Shown one piece after another: positions 8,002 through 16,807 of a stretch of DNA of 36,717 nucleotides. The notes beneath the pieces were generated by a model. It was not told the origin of the DNA, searched no databases, and was given only the letters and a program-made list of their open reading frames with translations. Numbering within the stretch: position 1 is the first letter of the stretch; each line of letters starts with the position of its first letter. Source of the DNA: Lonepinella koalarum (GTDB lineage Bacteria; Pseudomonadota; Gammaproteobacteria; Enterobacterales; Pasteurellaceae); NCBI GenBank assembly GCA_030525745.1, contig JAUNED010000020.1, positions 1-36,717 on the forward strand, in the 5' to 3' direction. The translations under genes and the position numbers were made by a program.

Positions 8002-8289
8002 ATGATGCAAAACTCAAATTCGGCGACAAGCTCGCTGCAACAGTCTGAAAATTGGTATGTGGCAAGCCTGATTTTACAGGTTAAGCCGGAAAAAATGGCG
8101 CAAGTGAAAGCCACGATTGCGGAAATGCCACACACCGACATTCACACCGAAGTGCCTGATGAAGGCAAGCTGATTGTCTTGGTCGAAGCCGATGTTGAGC
8201 GCGATTTGGTACACAAAATGGAAACGCTCGAACGCCTAGATGGTGTAGCGGCGTTTTCGTTGATTTACAGCCAAAGGGATGAAGCCTAG
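8002..8289 (+). CDS. napD: NapD, Tat-signal chaperone for NapA
   Basis: This 95-residue NapD-family protein binds the twin-arginine signal of NapA and holds it until the cofactor is loaded. The core WYVASLILQVKPEKMAQV and the stretch EGKLIVLVEADVERDL match the NapD ferredoxin-like fold. Two tandem ATG codons (8002, 8005) are possible starts. No strong ribosome site is seen, and the gene follows the napF stop by 9 bp, so coupling to napF is likely. A hairpin element separates it from napA. Confidence 0.9.
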   Translation: MMQNSNSATSSLQQSENWYVASLILQVKPEKMAQVKATIAEMPHTDIHTEVPDEGKLIVLVEADVERDLVHKMETLERLDGVAAFSLIYSQRDEA

Positions 8290-8302
8290 CTGCGCTGGAA
8301 GT

Positions 8303-8398
8303 GTAGGGACGCCATGCTTGGCGTCCTTTTACCACGCAGATTTTGCAAATTTTTTCTTAAAAGAGACCGCTTGAGGATGCGAAGCATCGCGTCCCTAC
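8303..8398. repeat. Inverted-repeat hairpin element between napD and napA
   Basis: This 96-bp unit has complementary ends GTAGGGACGC and GCGTCCCTAC. The left end forms a hairpin with arms GGACGCC and GGCGTCC around ATGCTT. The right end forms one with arms GATGC and GCATC around GAA. An uptake core (ACCGCTTG, about 8366-8373) lies inside. The same unit, with different but paired stem bases, is at 12964-13062. Confidence 0.8.
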
Positions 8399-8441
8399 GC
8401 GGTAAAGAGCAAAACCTATTCGTTTATTGTGGGGAACAACT

Positions 8442-10925
8442 ATGGAACTCAATCGTCGAGATTTTATCAAGGCAAATGCTGCCGCTGCTGCTATTGCTGC
8501 GGCCGGACTTAGCATTCCTGTCAAAAATGTTTACGCCAACGACAACAAAATCAAGTGGGATAAAGCCGTTTGCCGTTTCTGCGGTACGGGTTGTTCTGTC
8601 TTGGTCGGTACACAAAACGGTCGTGTGGTTGCCACCCAAGGCGATCCGGATTCCGAAGTAAACCGTGGCTTGAACTGTATCAAAGGCTACTTCCTGTCAA
8701 AAATTATGTACGGTGCCGACCGTGTCACTGCGCCGATGTTGCGTATGAAAGACGGCAAATTCGACAAGAACGGCGAGTTTACACCGGTCTCTTGGGATCA
8801 GGCATTTACCGTAATGGCTGACAAAATCAAAGCAATTATCAAAGACAAAGGCCCGAATGCGGTCGGTATGTTCTCGTCCGGTCAATCTACGATTTTTGAA
8901 GGCTATGCGAAAGTAAAACTGTGGAAAGGCGGTTTCCGTTCTAACACCATTGACCCGAATGCCCGTCACTGTATGGCATCAGCAGCGGTAACCTTTATGC
9001 GTACCTTCGGTATGGATGAGCCGATGGGCTGTTACAACGATATTGAAAAAACCGATGCATTTGTGCTTTGGGGCTCAAATATGGCGGAAATGCACCCGAT
9101 TTTGTGGTCGCGTATTTCTGATCGTACTCTGTCCGGTAAAGATATCAAAGTCGCGGTACTTTCTACTTACGAACACCGCTCATTTGAACTAGCAAATATG
9201 CCGATCATTTTCAAACCGCACTCTGATTTGGCGATCCTGAACTTTATCGCGAACTACATTATCCAAAACGATAAAGTAAACTGGGATTTCGTCAATAAAC
9301 ATACCAAATTCAAACGTGGCGAAACCGACATCGGTTACGGCTTACGTCCTGAGCATCCGAAACAGGCGGCAGCGAAAAACGCGAAAACCGCAGGCAAAAT
9401 GTACGACAGCGATTTCGAAGAGTTTAAGAAAATCGTTGCGCCTTATACGTTGGACGAAGCACATCGCATTTCCGGTGTGCCGAAAGATCAGCTCGAAAAT
9501 TTGGCAAAACTCTACGCCGATCCGGAACAAAAACTGGTTTCCTTCTGGACAATGGGCTTCAACCAACATACCCGTGGCGTTTGGGTAAACCATATGTTGT
9601 ATAACTTGCACCTGCTCACCGGTAAAATTGCCCTGCCGGGTAGCGGGCCGTTCTCACTCACCGGCCAGCCGTCTGCATGTGGTACGGCGCGTGAAGTCGG
9701 AACGTTCGTTCACCGCTTACCGGCGGATATGGTGGTAACCAATCCGAAACACCGTGAAATTGTAGAAAAAGCATGGAAATTACCAGAAGGTTTTATTTCC
9801 GATAAAGTTGGTTTCCATGCGGTAGCCCAAGACCGTGCATTGAAAGATAAGAAACTCAATTTCTTATGGACAATGTGTACCAATAATATGCAGGCAGGTC
9901 CGAATATCAACGAGGAACGTTTGCCGGGCTGGCGTGATCCGGAAAACTTTATTGTAGTTTCTGACCCTTATCCAACAGCTTCCGCTCTTTCTGCAGACTT
10001 GATTTTGCCAACCTCAATGTGGGTAGAAAAAGAAGGTGCATACGGTAACGCAGAACGCCGTACTCAAATGTGGCGTCAGCTGGTCAAAGGACCGGGCGAA
10101 TCCCGTTCCGACTTATGGCAGTTAGTCGAGTTCGCTAAATACTTCAAAGCCGAAGAAGTCTGGGGCGAAGAGATTATGGCGAAAGTGCCTGAATACCGTG
10201 GTAAAACCTTGTACGAAATTCTCTACACTAACGGCGAAGTGAATAAATACCAAGTACCGACCGATGTGCCGGGCTACATCAATGATGAAGCGGAACACTT
10301 CGGTTACTACTTACAAAAAGGCTTATTTGAAGAGTACGCGAAATTCGGACGCGGTCACGGCCACGACCTTGCCGACTTCGAAACATACCACCAAGTACGT
10401 GGTTTACGCTGGCCGGTGGTAGACGGAAAAGAGACATTATGGCGTTACCGCGAAGGTTACGACCCGTATGTCAAAGCGGGCGAAGGCGTGAACTTCTATG
10501 GCCAGCCGGATGGTAAAGCCGTTATTTTAGGTGTGCCGTATGAAGGCCCGGCAGAAGAACCGGATGAAGAGTACGATTTATGGCTTTCAACCGGTCGTGT
10601 TCTCGAACATTGGCACACCGGCTCAATGACCCGTCGTGTACCGGAACTGCACCGCTCATTCCCGAACAATTTAGTCTGGATGCACCCGACTGATGCACAA
10701 AAACGTGGTTTACGTCACGGTGACAAAGTGAAAGTGATTTCACGTCGTGGGGAGATGATTTCCCACCTCGATACTCGCGGACGTAACAAATGTCCGGAAG
10801 GCTTGGTTTATACCACTTTCTTTGATGCAGGACAGCTGGCGAATAAGTTAACGCTAGACGCAACCGATCCAATCTCCTTTGAGACTGACTTCAAAAAATG
10901 TGCAGTCAAGGTGGTGAAGGCGTAA
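8442..10925 (+). CDS. napA: Periplasmic nitrate reductase catalytic subunit NapA
   Basis: This 827-residue molybdoenzyme reduces nitrate to nitrite in the periplasm. A Tat signal covers about residues 1-32 ([10 protein letters not shown], then an Ala-rich core and VYA). The [4Fe-4S] cluster cysteines are C44, C47, C51 and the cysteine of GLNCIKG. Cys177 (ARHCMAS) is the expected molybdenum ligand. The C-terminal part has the MGD-binding motifs of the family ([18 protein letters not shown]). The ATG at 8442 has GGGGAAC upstream; the frame is open five codons further, but that start would spoil the Tat signal. It lies in the nap operon, flanked by hairpin elements on both sides. Confidence 0.98.
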   Translation: MELNRRDFIKANAAAAAIAAAGLSIPVKNVYANDNKIKWDKAVCRFCGTGCSVLVGTQNGRVVATQGDPDSEVNRGLNCIKGYFLSKIMYGADRVTAPMLRMKDGKFDKNGEFTPVSWDQAFTVMADKIKAIIKDKGPNAVGMFSSGQSTIFEGYAKVKLWKGGFRSNTIDPNARHCMASAAVTFMRTFGMDEPMGCYNDIEKTDAFVLWGSNMAEMHPILWSRISDRTLSGKDIKVAVLSTYEHRSFELANMPIIFKPHSDLAILNFIANYIIQNDKVNWDFVNKHTKFKRGETDIGYGLRPEHPKQAAAKNAKTAGKMYDSDFEEFKKIVAPYTLDEAHRISGVPKDQLENLAKLYADPEQKLVSFWTMGFNQHTRGVWVNHMLYNLHLLTGKIALPGSGPFSLTGQPSACGTAREVGTFVHRLPADMVVTNPKHREIVEKAWKLPEGFISDKVGFHAVAQDRALKDKKLNFLWTMCTNNMQAGPNINEERLPGWRDPENFIVVSDPYPTASALSADLILPTSMWVEKEGAYGNAERRTQMWRQLVKGPGESRSDLWQLVEFAKYFKAEEVWGEEIMAKVPEYRGKTLYEILYTNGEVNKYQVPTDVPGYINDEAEHFGYYLQKGLFEEYAKFGRGHGHDLADFETYHQVRGLRWPVVDGKETLWRYREGYDPYVKAGEGVNFYGQPDGKAVILGVPYEGPAEEPDEEYDLWLSTGRVLEHWHTGSMTRRVPELHRSFPNNLVWMHPTDAQKRGLRHGDKVKVISRRGEMISHLDTRGRNKCPEGLVYTTFFDAGQLANKLTLDATDPISFETDFKKCAVKVVKA

Positions 10926-10942
10926 TGGGTTTAATGTACCTC

Positions 10943-11092
10943 GATCAAACTTCCCTCTTTAGCAAAGAGGGGCAGGGGGAGATTTGGCAGTAGTGATTAA
11001 CGGAGAAGTTCGTGGCTACATCGCTCAATCTTAGGGCTTCGCCCCAATAAAATCTCTCCTAACCCCTCTTTTTCAAAGAGGGGAATTAGATC
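10943..11092. repeat. Inverted-repeat hairpin element between napA and napG
   Basis: The left part (10943-10985) and right part (11050-11092) are imperfect inverted copies of about 43 bp. Each carries its own hairpin: CCCTCTTT / AAAGAGGG around AGC on the left, and CCCCTCTTT / AAAGAGGGG around TTC on the right. A short hairpin (GGGC-TTC-GCCC) lies between them. An uptake core (ACAAGCGGT) follows at about 11106. Its sequence differs from the elements at napD/napA and napH/napB. Confidence 0.75.
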
Positions 11093-11154
11093 GGCGGTAG
11101 GTTATACAAGCGGTCTATTTCCGTCCATTTTCTGCAAAATCAAAGAAGGCTAGT

Positions 11155-12078
11155 GTGAAATTAAATCCAAACCGTCGCCAATTTTTAAAAGACGTTACCC
11201 GCACCGCAGCCGGTGTCTGTGGTGTCGGCGTTGTGTTGGCATTACAGCAGAACCAAAGCCTTGCCCGAGAGGGCGTAGCGTTGCGTCCACCGGGAGCAAT
11301 TGCGGACGATAAAGACTTTGCCGCGGCTTGCGTACGTTGTGGTCAGTGCGTGCAGGCTTGCCCACACGATATGTTGCACTTAGCCACGTTGCTTTCGCCG
11401 GTGGAAGCAGGTACGCCGTATTTTACCGCGCGGGACAAGCCGTGCGAAATGTGTCCTGATATCCCGTGTATGAATGCCTGCCCTAGTGGTGCATTGAGCG
11501 GTTTAGACGACATCAACGACTCGCGTATGGGGTTGGCGGTGTTGCTCGACCACGAAACTTGCCTGAACTGGCAGGGCTTGCGTTGTGATGTCTGCTACCG
11601 TGTTTGCCCGCTGATCGACAAAGCGATCACTTTAGAGCGCATTCATAACGACCGCACCGAAATCCACGCTAAACTGATTCCCACTGTGCATTCCGATGCT
11701 TGCACAGGCTGTGGAAAATGTGAACAGGCGTGCGTGCTGGAAGAGGCGGCGATCAAGGTACTACCGATGGAGCTCGCCAAAGGCTTGCTTGGTAGACATT
11801 ATCGCCTCGGCTGGAAGGAGAAGCAGAACGCCGGTAAAGCACTGATTGAAGATCAGCATCCGAACGGCTTGCGTCAAGTGTTTGACGCGCGTATGCCGGA
11901 AGGACAACATGAGCCGGTCTATCAATTTATGGAAGTGAAACCGGGCGTGAAAGTCGCGACACCAAGCAATGCGGCGATGGACTATGTGCCGAAAAGTACG
12001 ACCGTTGCCGAGCCGATTTTAAATCCGGTCGGGCTGGATTTGAGCGTGCCATCGCAACTCAATTCAGGAGGGAAATAA
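11155..12078 (+). CDS. napG: NapG, periplasmic ferredoxin-type subunit (quinol dehydrogenase)
   Basis: This 307-residue protein passes electrons with NapH to the Nap complex. It has a Tat signal ([15 protein letters not shown], about 6-20). Four ferredoxin-type cysteine groups follow: [35 protein letters not shown] and [11 protein letters not shown]. Translation starts at GTG (11155) with AAGAAGG upstream. The stop overlaps the napH start (TAATG), so the two are coupled. The presence of NapGH suggests that electrons can enter from quinols independently of NapC. Confidence 0.96.
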   Translation: MKLNPNRRQFLKDVTRTAAGVCGVGVVLALQQNQSLAREGVALRPPGAIADDKDFAAACVRCGQCVQACPHDMLHLATLLSPVEAGTPYFTARDKPCEMCPDIPCMNACPSGALSGLDDINDSRMGLAVLLDHETCLNWQGLRCDVCYRVCPLIDKAITLERIHNDRTEIHAKLIPTVHSDACTGCGKCEQACVLEEAAIKVLPMELAKGLLGRHYRLGWKEKQNAGKALIEDQHPNGLRQVFDARMPEGQHEPVYQFMEVKPGVKVATPSNAAMDYVPKSTTVAEPILNPVGLDLSVPSQLNSGGK

Positions 12079-12953
12079 TGGCTGTGGCAAATTCCCCTAA
12101 ACACGCGGGCTTGGAAGCGCGCGAAAAACTCGGTTGGTGGCGGGCATATCGCTTTTTAATTCTCCGCCGATTGAGCCAGCTCAGCATCATTTTGATGTTT
12201 TTGAGTGGGCCGATGTGGAATGTCTGGATCTTAAAAGGCAATTACAGTTCAAGCCTGTTGTTTGACCTGATCCCGCTTGGCGATCCGCTGATTACTGCGG
12301 AAAGCCTTGCAACCGGCTACCTGCCTGAATGGGACACATTGTTAGGCGTGCTGATTATCGTCGCGTTCTATGCAGTGGTGGCAAGTAAAGCTTTCTGTGG
12401 CTGGGTCTGCCCTGTGAATATGGTGACCGATCTCGCCGCGTGGCTACGGCGCAAACTCGGCATTCGCCAATCAGCGAAGTTACCAAGAAGTTTGCGTTAT
12501 ACCATTCTCGCTGTAATTTTGGTGGGTTCGGCGGTTTCAGGCAACCTGCTCTGGGAGTGGATCAACCCCGTTGCGGCAGTCGGGAGAATGTTCGTCTTCG
12601 GCATTGGCGCAACGCTCTGGCTGGTGTTAGTGGTCTTCTTATTTGATCTATTGATTGTGGAACACGGCTGGTGCGGCCATCTTTGTCCAATAGGGGCAAT
12701 GTATGGGCTGATTGGCGCAAAGAGCATTGTAAAAGTCAGAGTGACGGACAGAGCAAAATGCGACCGCTGTATGGATTGCTACAACGTCTGCCCCGAACCG
12801 CAAGTGCTGCGCCTGCCGTTGCACGGCAAAGAGGATGACAGCACCATTGTTCTCGCCAAAGATTGTATTAGTTGCGGACGTTGTATTGATGTCTGCGCCG
12901 AAAATGTATTTGCCTTTTCAACACGTTTTGCGAAAGAGCAAAGAATTATTTAA
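12078..12953 (+). CDS. napH: NapH, membrane quinol dehydrogenase subunit
   Basis: This 291-residue inner-membrane protein has about four hydrophobic segments (starting at about 30, 90, 137 and 180). Two CxxxCP motifs face the cytoplasm (CGWVCPVNM and CGHLCPIGAM). Two [4Fe-4S] motifs lie at the C-terminus (CDRCMDCYNVCP and CISCGRCIDVCAEN). It forms the NapGH quinol-oxidising module. It overlaps napG by one base. The next gene, napB, is separated by a hairpin element. Confidence 0.96.
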   Translation: MAVANSPKHAGLEAREKLGWWRAYRFLILRRLSQLSIILMFLSGPMWNVWILKGNYSSSLLFDLIPLGDPLITAESLATGYLPEWDTLLGVLIIVAFYAVVASKAFCGWVCPVNMVTDLAAWLRRKLGIRQSAKLPRSLRYTILAVILVGSAVSGNLLWEWINPVAAVGRMFVFGIGATLWLVLVVFLFDLLIVEHGWCGHLCPIGAMYGLIGAKSIVKVRVTDRAKCDRCMDCYNVCPEPQVLRLPLHGKEDDSTIVLAKDCISCGRCIDVCAENVFAFSTRFAKEQRII

Positions 12954-12963
12954 AACCGAAAAT

Positions 12964-13062
12964 GTAGGGACGCGATGCTTCGCGTCCTTCAAGAAATTTA
13001 CAAAATTTTGTGGAAAAGATACCGCTTGTCGGGTTTTAGGACGCGAAGCGTCGCGTCCCTAC
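12964..13062. repeat. Inverted-repeat hairpin element between napH and napB
   Basis: This 99-bp unit has ends GTAGGGACGC and GCGTCCCTAC, the same as at 8303-8398. The left hairpin has arms GGACGCG and CGCGTCC around ATGCTT. The right hairpin has arms GACGC and GCGTC around GAA. Compared with the other copy, stem bases change on both sides and pairing is kept. It contains an uptake core (ACCGCTTGT, 13021-13029). Confidence 0.8.
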
Positions 13063-13101
13063 AAGATGCAGTATTTGAAATTTAACTTTATGGAGTGAAC
13101 C

Positions 13102-13530
13102 ATGAAAAAATATCTTGCCCTATTGTTTGTTGGTATGTCAGCGATTGCATTCGCTAACACTGAAAAACTGCCGAATAACTTAGATCAAGCCGCTGAGGCA
13201 GTTGCCCCTGAATGGCACAATATGCCGAAAGAGAGCGACAGACACCCGCTCACTTTTGTAAATCAACCACCGATGATCCCGCACAGCGTCAAAGGCTATC
13301 AAGTGACGAAAAACACCAACCAGTGTTTAAACTGCCATGGTGTTGAAAACTACCGTGCAACCGGCGCACCGCGTATCAGCCCGACTCACTTTATGGATAG
13401 AGACGGCAATGTTGAAGGTGATGTTTCTCCACGCCGTTACTTCTGCTTGCAATGCCACGTAGAACAAGCCGATGTAAAACCGATTGTTGAAAACAAGTTT
13501 GAATCGACCAAAGCCTTCGGGGGTAAATAA
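13102..13530 (+). CDS. napB: NapB, periplasmic diheme cytochrome c subunit
   Basis: This 142-residue protein has a Sec signal (about 1-18, MKKYLALLFVGMSAIAFA). Two heme c sites are CLNCH and CLQCH, spaced as in NapB. It carries electrons from NapC (or NapGH) to NapA. The conserved stretch PPMIPHSVKGY is present. The stop overlaps the napC start (TAATG). Length is normal for the family. Confidence 0.96.
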   Translation: MKKYLALLFVGMSAIAFANTEKLPNNLDQAAEAVAPEWHNMPKESDRHPLTFVNQPPMIPHSVKGYQVTKNTNQCLNCHGVENYRATGAPRISPTHFMDRDGNVEGDVSPRRYFCLQCHVEQADVKPIVENKFESTKAFGGK

Positions 13531-14138
13531 TGAAAGGGTTAATTTGCAAACTCTGGAAATGGTTTAAAAGCCCCAGCAAAATGGGGGTCGGCTTTATTAT
13601 TATTCTCTCTGCACTCGGTGGGATTTTAGCTTGGGGTGGGTTAAATCAAGGCTTAGAATATACCAACACCGAAGAGTTCTGTTCCAGCTGCCATATGAAT
13701 GACGTAGTGCCTGAATTTCGCGCGTCGCCGCACTTTATGAACCGCAGTGGCGTAAAAGCGGACTGTGCCGACTGCCACCTACCGCACGAGTTTATTCCAA
13801 AATGGGTACGTAAATTTAAGGCAGCAACCGAAGTTTACGCTCACATAACCGGTAAAGTGGATACGAAAGAAAAATTCGAAGCACACCGCTTAGAAATGGC
13901 ACAACGTGAGTGGGAGCGGATGAAAGCCAACAACTCGCAAGAGTGCCGTAACTGCCACAACTTCGCCGATATGGACTTCACCCAACAAAAAGATGTCGCA
14001 GCAAGAATGCACGCGATGGCGGAAAAAGAGGGTAAAACCTGTATAGACTGCCACAAAGGGATTGCACACAATCTCCCGCATATGAAAGCGATGGAATCCG
14101 GGTACAAACCGGAAGCGAAAAAAGAAGAAGCAAAATAA
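13530..14138 (+). CDS. napC: NapC, membrane-anchored tetraheme cytochrome c
   Basis: This 202-residue NapC/NirT-family protein has one N-terminal membrane anchor (about 17-37) and four heme c motifs: CSSCH, CADCH, CRNCH and CIDCH. It oxidises membrane quinols and reduces NapB. The C-terminus is short, charged and Lys/Glu-rich. It is the last gene of the nap operon and is translationally coupled to napB. A strong hairpin terminator starts 4 bp after the stop codon. Confidence 0.97.
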   Translation: MKGLICKLWKWFKSPSKMGVGFIIILSALGGILAWGGLNQGLEYTNTEEFCSSCHMNDVVPEFRASPHFMNRSGVKADCADCHLPHEFIPKWVRKFKAATEVYAHITGKVDTKEKFEAHRLEMAQREWERMKANNSQECRNCHNFADMDFTQQKDVAARMHAMAEKEGKTCIDCHKGIAHNLPHMKAMESGYKPEAKKEEAK

Positions 14139-14142
14139 GCTC

Positions 14143-14175
14143 AAAACCCGATTGCAAAATCGGGTTTTATTTTGC
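14143..14175 (+). terminator. Rho-independent terminator of the nap operon
   Basis: AAAACCCGATT (14143-14153) pairs with AATCGGGTTTT (14158-14168) around GCAA, followed by ATTTTG. It lies directly after napC. Confidence 0.92.
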
Positions 14176-14188
14176 AAAAAATCTGCCT

Positions 14189-14216
14189 AAACAGCCCGCT
14201 TGCAAGCGGGCTGTTT
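14189..14216. repeat. Perfect 28-bp palindrome between nap terminator and mnmE
   Basis: The left half is AAACAGCCCGCTTG and the right half is its exact reverse complement, with no spacer. It can form a cruciform or a second terminator hairpin, and TTTTAG follows. The centre is made of two opposed uptake-like cores. Confidence 0.8.
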
Positions 14217-14249
14217 TAGCCCAAAATCTGCAAAAATTTCCCCCCTTTA

Positions 14250-14258
14250 TGCTAAAAT
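14250..14258 (+). promoter_or_regulatory. Extended -10 promoter of mnmE
   Basis: TG-C-TAAAAT (14250-14258) matches the extended -10 pattern and lies 31 bp before the mnmE start codon. No clear -35 box is seen. Confidence 0.45.
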
Positions 14259-14289
14259 ACCACCTTGTTATTTCCGTGAAGAGATAAAA

Positions 14290-15648
14290 ATGAAAGAAAC
14301 TATTGTTGCCCAAGCCACCCCCATCGGGCGGGGCGGAGTTGGGATTTTACGCATTTCCGGCCCGCTGGCGGAAAAAGCGGCTGAAGCCGTATTAGGAAAA
14401 ACCTTAAAACCCCGCCTTGCCAACTATCTGCCTTTTTTAGATACGGACGGCACGGTGCTGGATCAGGGCATTGCGCTGTTTTTCAAAGCGCCGAACTCTT
14501 TTACCGGCGAAGATGTGCTGGAATTACAAGGCCACGGCGGTCAGATTATTTTAGATTTACTCCTGCAACGCATTCTGAAAATTGACGGCATTCGCATTGC
14601 CCGCGCCGGTGAATTTTCCGAGCAGGCGTTTTTAAACGACAAGCTCGATCTCGCACAAGCCGAAGCTATTGCCGATTTGATTGACGCGACCTCCGAACAA
14701 GCGGCACGTTCGGCATTGAAATCGCTACAAGGCGAGTTTTCGAATAAAATCAATGCGTTGGTGGATAACGTCATTTACCTGCGCACCTATGTCGAAGCAG
14801 CGATTGATTTCCCCGATGAAGAGATCGATTTCTTGGCGGACGGCAAAATTGAAGCGAAATTAAACGAAATCATCGCCCAGTTAGACGGTGTGCGTAAGGA
14901 AGCCAAACAAGGCACAATTTTGCGTGAAGGGATGAAAGTGGTGATCGCCGGTAAACCGAATGCCGGTAAATCCAGCTTGCTGAACGCCCTTGCCGGACGG
15001 GAAGCGGCGATTGTGACCGACATTGCCGGCACCACCCGTGACGTGCTGCGTGAGCATATCCACATTGACGGAATGCCGCTGCACATCATCGACACCGCAG
15101 GTCTTAGAGAGGCGAGCGATGAAGTGGAAAAAATCGGGATCAAGCGGGCGTGGGACGAGATCGCACAGGCGGATCACGTTTTATTGATGATCGACAGTTC
15201 GCTCTCCAAAGCGGATCAATTCCAGCAAGATTGGGAAGATTTCCTCGCCAAATTGCCGCCGAAAATGCCGGTAACGATTATTCGGAACAAGGTCGATCTC
15301 TCCGGTGAGGCGGAAGGGGCGAGCCAAGAGAACGGGTTTAACCTTATCCGCTTGTCGGCGCAGACCAAAGTCGGGGTCGATTTACTGCGTGAACATCTGA
15401 AAAAATCGATGGGCTATCAAAGTTCGACCGAAGGCGGATTTATCGCCCGCCGCCGCCACTTGGTTGCGCTCGACACCGCCTCTGAACACTTGCAACGTGG
15501 CCACGTTCAGCTCACGCAATTTATGGCGGGAGAACTGCTCGCCGAAGAGCTGCGTATGGTGCAAAACGCGCTAAGCGAAATCACGGGGCAATTTACCTCA
15601 GACGACCTGCTCGGTAACATTTTCAGCTCGTTTTGTATCGGTAAATAA
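14290..15648 (+). CDS. mnmE: tRNA U34 modification GTPase MnmE
   Basis: This 452-residue protein works with MnmG to modify uridine 34 of certain tRNAs. An N-terminal tetrahydrofolate-binding domain (about 1-118) includes the start [16 protein letters not shown] helical domain follows. The inserted GTPase domain has G1 GKPNAGKSS, the TRDV switch, G3 DTAGL and G4 NKVD. The protein ends with the conserved FCIGK, whose cysteine is needed for catalysis. The frame is open upstream to 14200, but the ATG at 14290 has GAAGAG upstream and gives the correct N-terminus. Confidence 0.97.
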   Translation: MKETIVAQATPIGRGGVGILRISGPLAEKAAEAVLGKTLKPRLANYLPFLDTDGTVLDQGIALFFKAPNSFTGEDVLELQGHGGQIILDLLLQRILKIDGIRIARAGEFSEQAFLNDKLDLAQAEAIADLIDATSEQAARSALKSLQGEFSNKINALVDNVIYLRTYVEAAIDFPDEEIDFLADGKIEAKLNEIIAQLDGVRKEAKQGTILREGMKVVIAGKPNAGKSSLLNALAGREAAIVTDIAGTTRDVLREHIHIDGMPLHIIDTAGLREASDEVEKIGIKRAWDEIAQADHVLLMIDSSLSKADQFQQDWEDFLAKLPPKMPVTIIRNKVDLSGEAEGASQENGFNLIRLSAQTKVGVDLLREHLKKSMGYQSSTEGGFIARRRHLVALDTASEHLQRGHVQLTQFMAGELLAEELRMVQNALSEITGQFTSDDLLGNIFSSFCIGK

Positions 15649-15650
15649 AA

Positions 15651-15674
15651 AAATCCACCCGAAAGGGTGGATTT
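15651..15674. terminator. Bidirectional terminator between mnmE and the lipoprotein gene
   Basis: AAATCCACCC (15651-15660) pairs with GGGTGGATTT (15665-15674) around a GAAA tetraloop. On the minus strand it is followed by a run of seven T, so it is strongest for the lipoprotein gene. On the plus strand the T run is weak. Confidence 0.88.
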
Positions 15675-15678
15675 GTGT

Positions 15679-16599
15679 TTATTCGGCTTTCTTACCACCG
15701 AATGCCTCATAGAATTTGAGATTTTCAAATTTCACTTCTTCGGCTTTGATTTTGTCTTTCATTACATAGCCGACAACCTCTTCTGCATTCGGACCGGCAA
15801 ATGCACCTACATAGTAGTCTTGGTTAAAGAAATTGGTAGCTTTTCCAATAAAGAGTGTGAATTTATTTTCCGGCTGTTTATCCATAAGCGTTTTTTCGAG
15901 CGTAATGTTGCCATTGATGCTACCACGTTCGTGTTTAATTGAGCCTTCCACAGTATTTTCATCAAAGTTAGCCGTTAAGGTTAATTTGCCTGTCCCTTCA
16001 ACATTTACGGACTCACCGGTATAGGTTACAGTGCCTTTCGGAAGTTTGCTTGGTTCTGTCCATAATCCTTCAATACCACCTGATGTTGCGGTTTCATTAA
16101 AGAAATAGAATGCTTTGTTATCGTAAATAGCAGTTGAAGAAGAATAGACTTGATTTAACCCACGGAATTTTTGTCCGCTTTCCAGTCTCTCATCGACAAT
16201 ACCCAGAGGGCGATCTGAAACATAAAGGCTACGAATAATTGCGCCAGTTTCATCTCGTAACTCAATACGTTTTGCTTCACGAACTTCGTCTTTTAAGCTA
16301 TCCGGCACAAAATCTAATGAAGGTTTTGGCTTTTCAACAGGTTTTTCAGGCTTGGTGTTTTCAACTGTTGATGGCGTTTCTGTTTTTGTTGAGGGGGTAG
16401 AGATTGTACTACCGGCGTGATTATCAGTTTGTGTGCTATTTACGGTTGAAAGTGTGCTATTCAACACTGGTGGAGTCGTTTCCGGCGGTGTGGAATTTAC
16501 CGGTGTTGCAGGCGCATTACCTCCACCACCTCCACCACCACAAGCAGTCAAAACAAGTAAAGAGAGTAGGGTTAAAGAGAGTGTTCGGATAGTTTTCAT
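15679..16599 (-). CDS. Surface lipoprotein of the transferrin-binding-protein-like (Slam-dependent) type
   Basis: This protein has 306 residues from the second of two tandem ATG codons (16599; the other is at 16602), chosen for the better distance to AGGAG. A lipoprotein signal ends in LTAC, and the lipid-bearing cysteine is followed by seven glycines, as in TbpB and other Slam-exported surface lipoproteins. A Pro/Thr/Ser-rich linker covers about residues 27-90. The C-terminal 120 residues look like the TbpB-type small beta-barrel (GTVTYTGESVNVEGTGKL, ANFDENTVEGSIKH, GAFAGPNAEEVVGYV). The ligand is unknown. No slam gene lies in the window. A CRP site sits upstream. Confidence 0.75.
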   Translation of the reverse strand: MKTIRTLSLTLLSLLVLTACGGGGGGGNAPATPVNSTPPETTPPVLNSTLSTVNSTQTDNHAGSTISTPSTKTETPSTVENTKPEKPVEKPKPSLDFVPDSLKDEVREAKRIELRDETGAIIRSLYVSDRPLGIVDERLESGQKFRGLNQVYSSSTAIYDNKAFYFFNETATSGGIEGLWTEPSKLPKGTVTYTGESVNVEGTGKLTLTANFDENTVEGSIKHERGSINGNITLEKTLMDKQPENKFTLFIGKATNFFNQDYYVGAFAGPNAEEVVGYVMKDKIKAEEVKFENLKFYEAFGGKKAE

Positions 16600-16622
16600 C
16601 ATTGTCTCCTATAAATATTATG

Positions 16623-16673
16623 TGCTTAGATTTTAGCATAGTAGGGGGGCTGAAAACTGTGATCTTGTTCACA
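16623..16673 (-). promoter_or_regulatory. CRP-dependent promoter of the surface lipoprotein gene
   Basis: On the minus strand a perfect CRP site TGTGA-N6-TCACA (16658-16673) lies ahead of an extended -10 box TG-C-TAAAAT (TAAAAT at 16630-16635). The CRP centre falls near -42 from the expected start, the class II position. AGGAGACA and the start codons follow. Confidence 0.68.
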
Positions 16674-16771
16674 GAATGGAAAGAGGGAATGTAAAACAAG
16701 CGGTCGAGTTTGCAAAAAATTCCGCCATTATGTCGCAAATGAACAAGCACTAACCGCTTGAAATTGCTAAG

Positions 16772-16807
16772 ATCCTCGCAATACGTTTTTGATTGCGGGG
16801 ATTTTTT
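16772..16807 (+). promoter_or_regulatory. Terminator-like hairpin directly before the start codon at 16808
   Basis: ATCCTCGCAAT (16772-16782) pairs with ATTGCGGGGAT (16792-16802), with one T-G wobble, and a T run fills the gap to the ATG at 16808. The GGGGA that would serve as ribosome site is inside the right arm. It could attenuate or block translation of the next gene, or be a remnant terminator. Confidence 0.5.
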
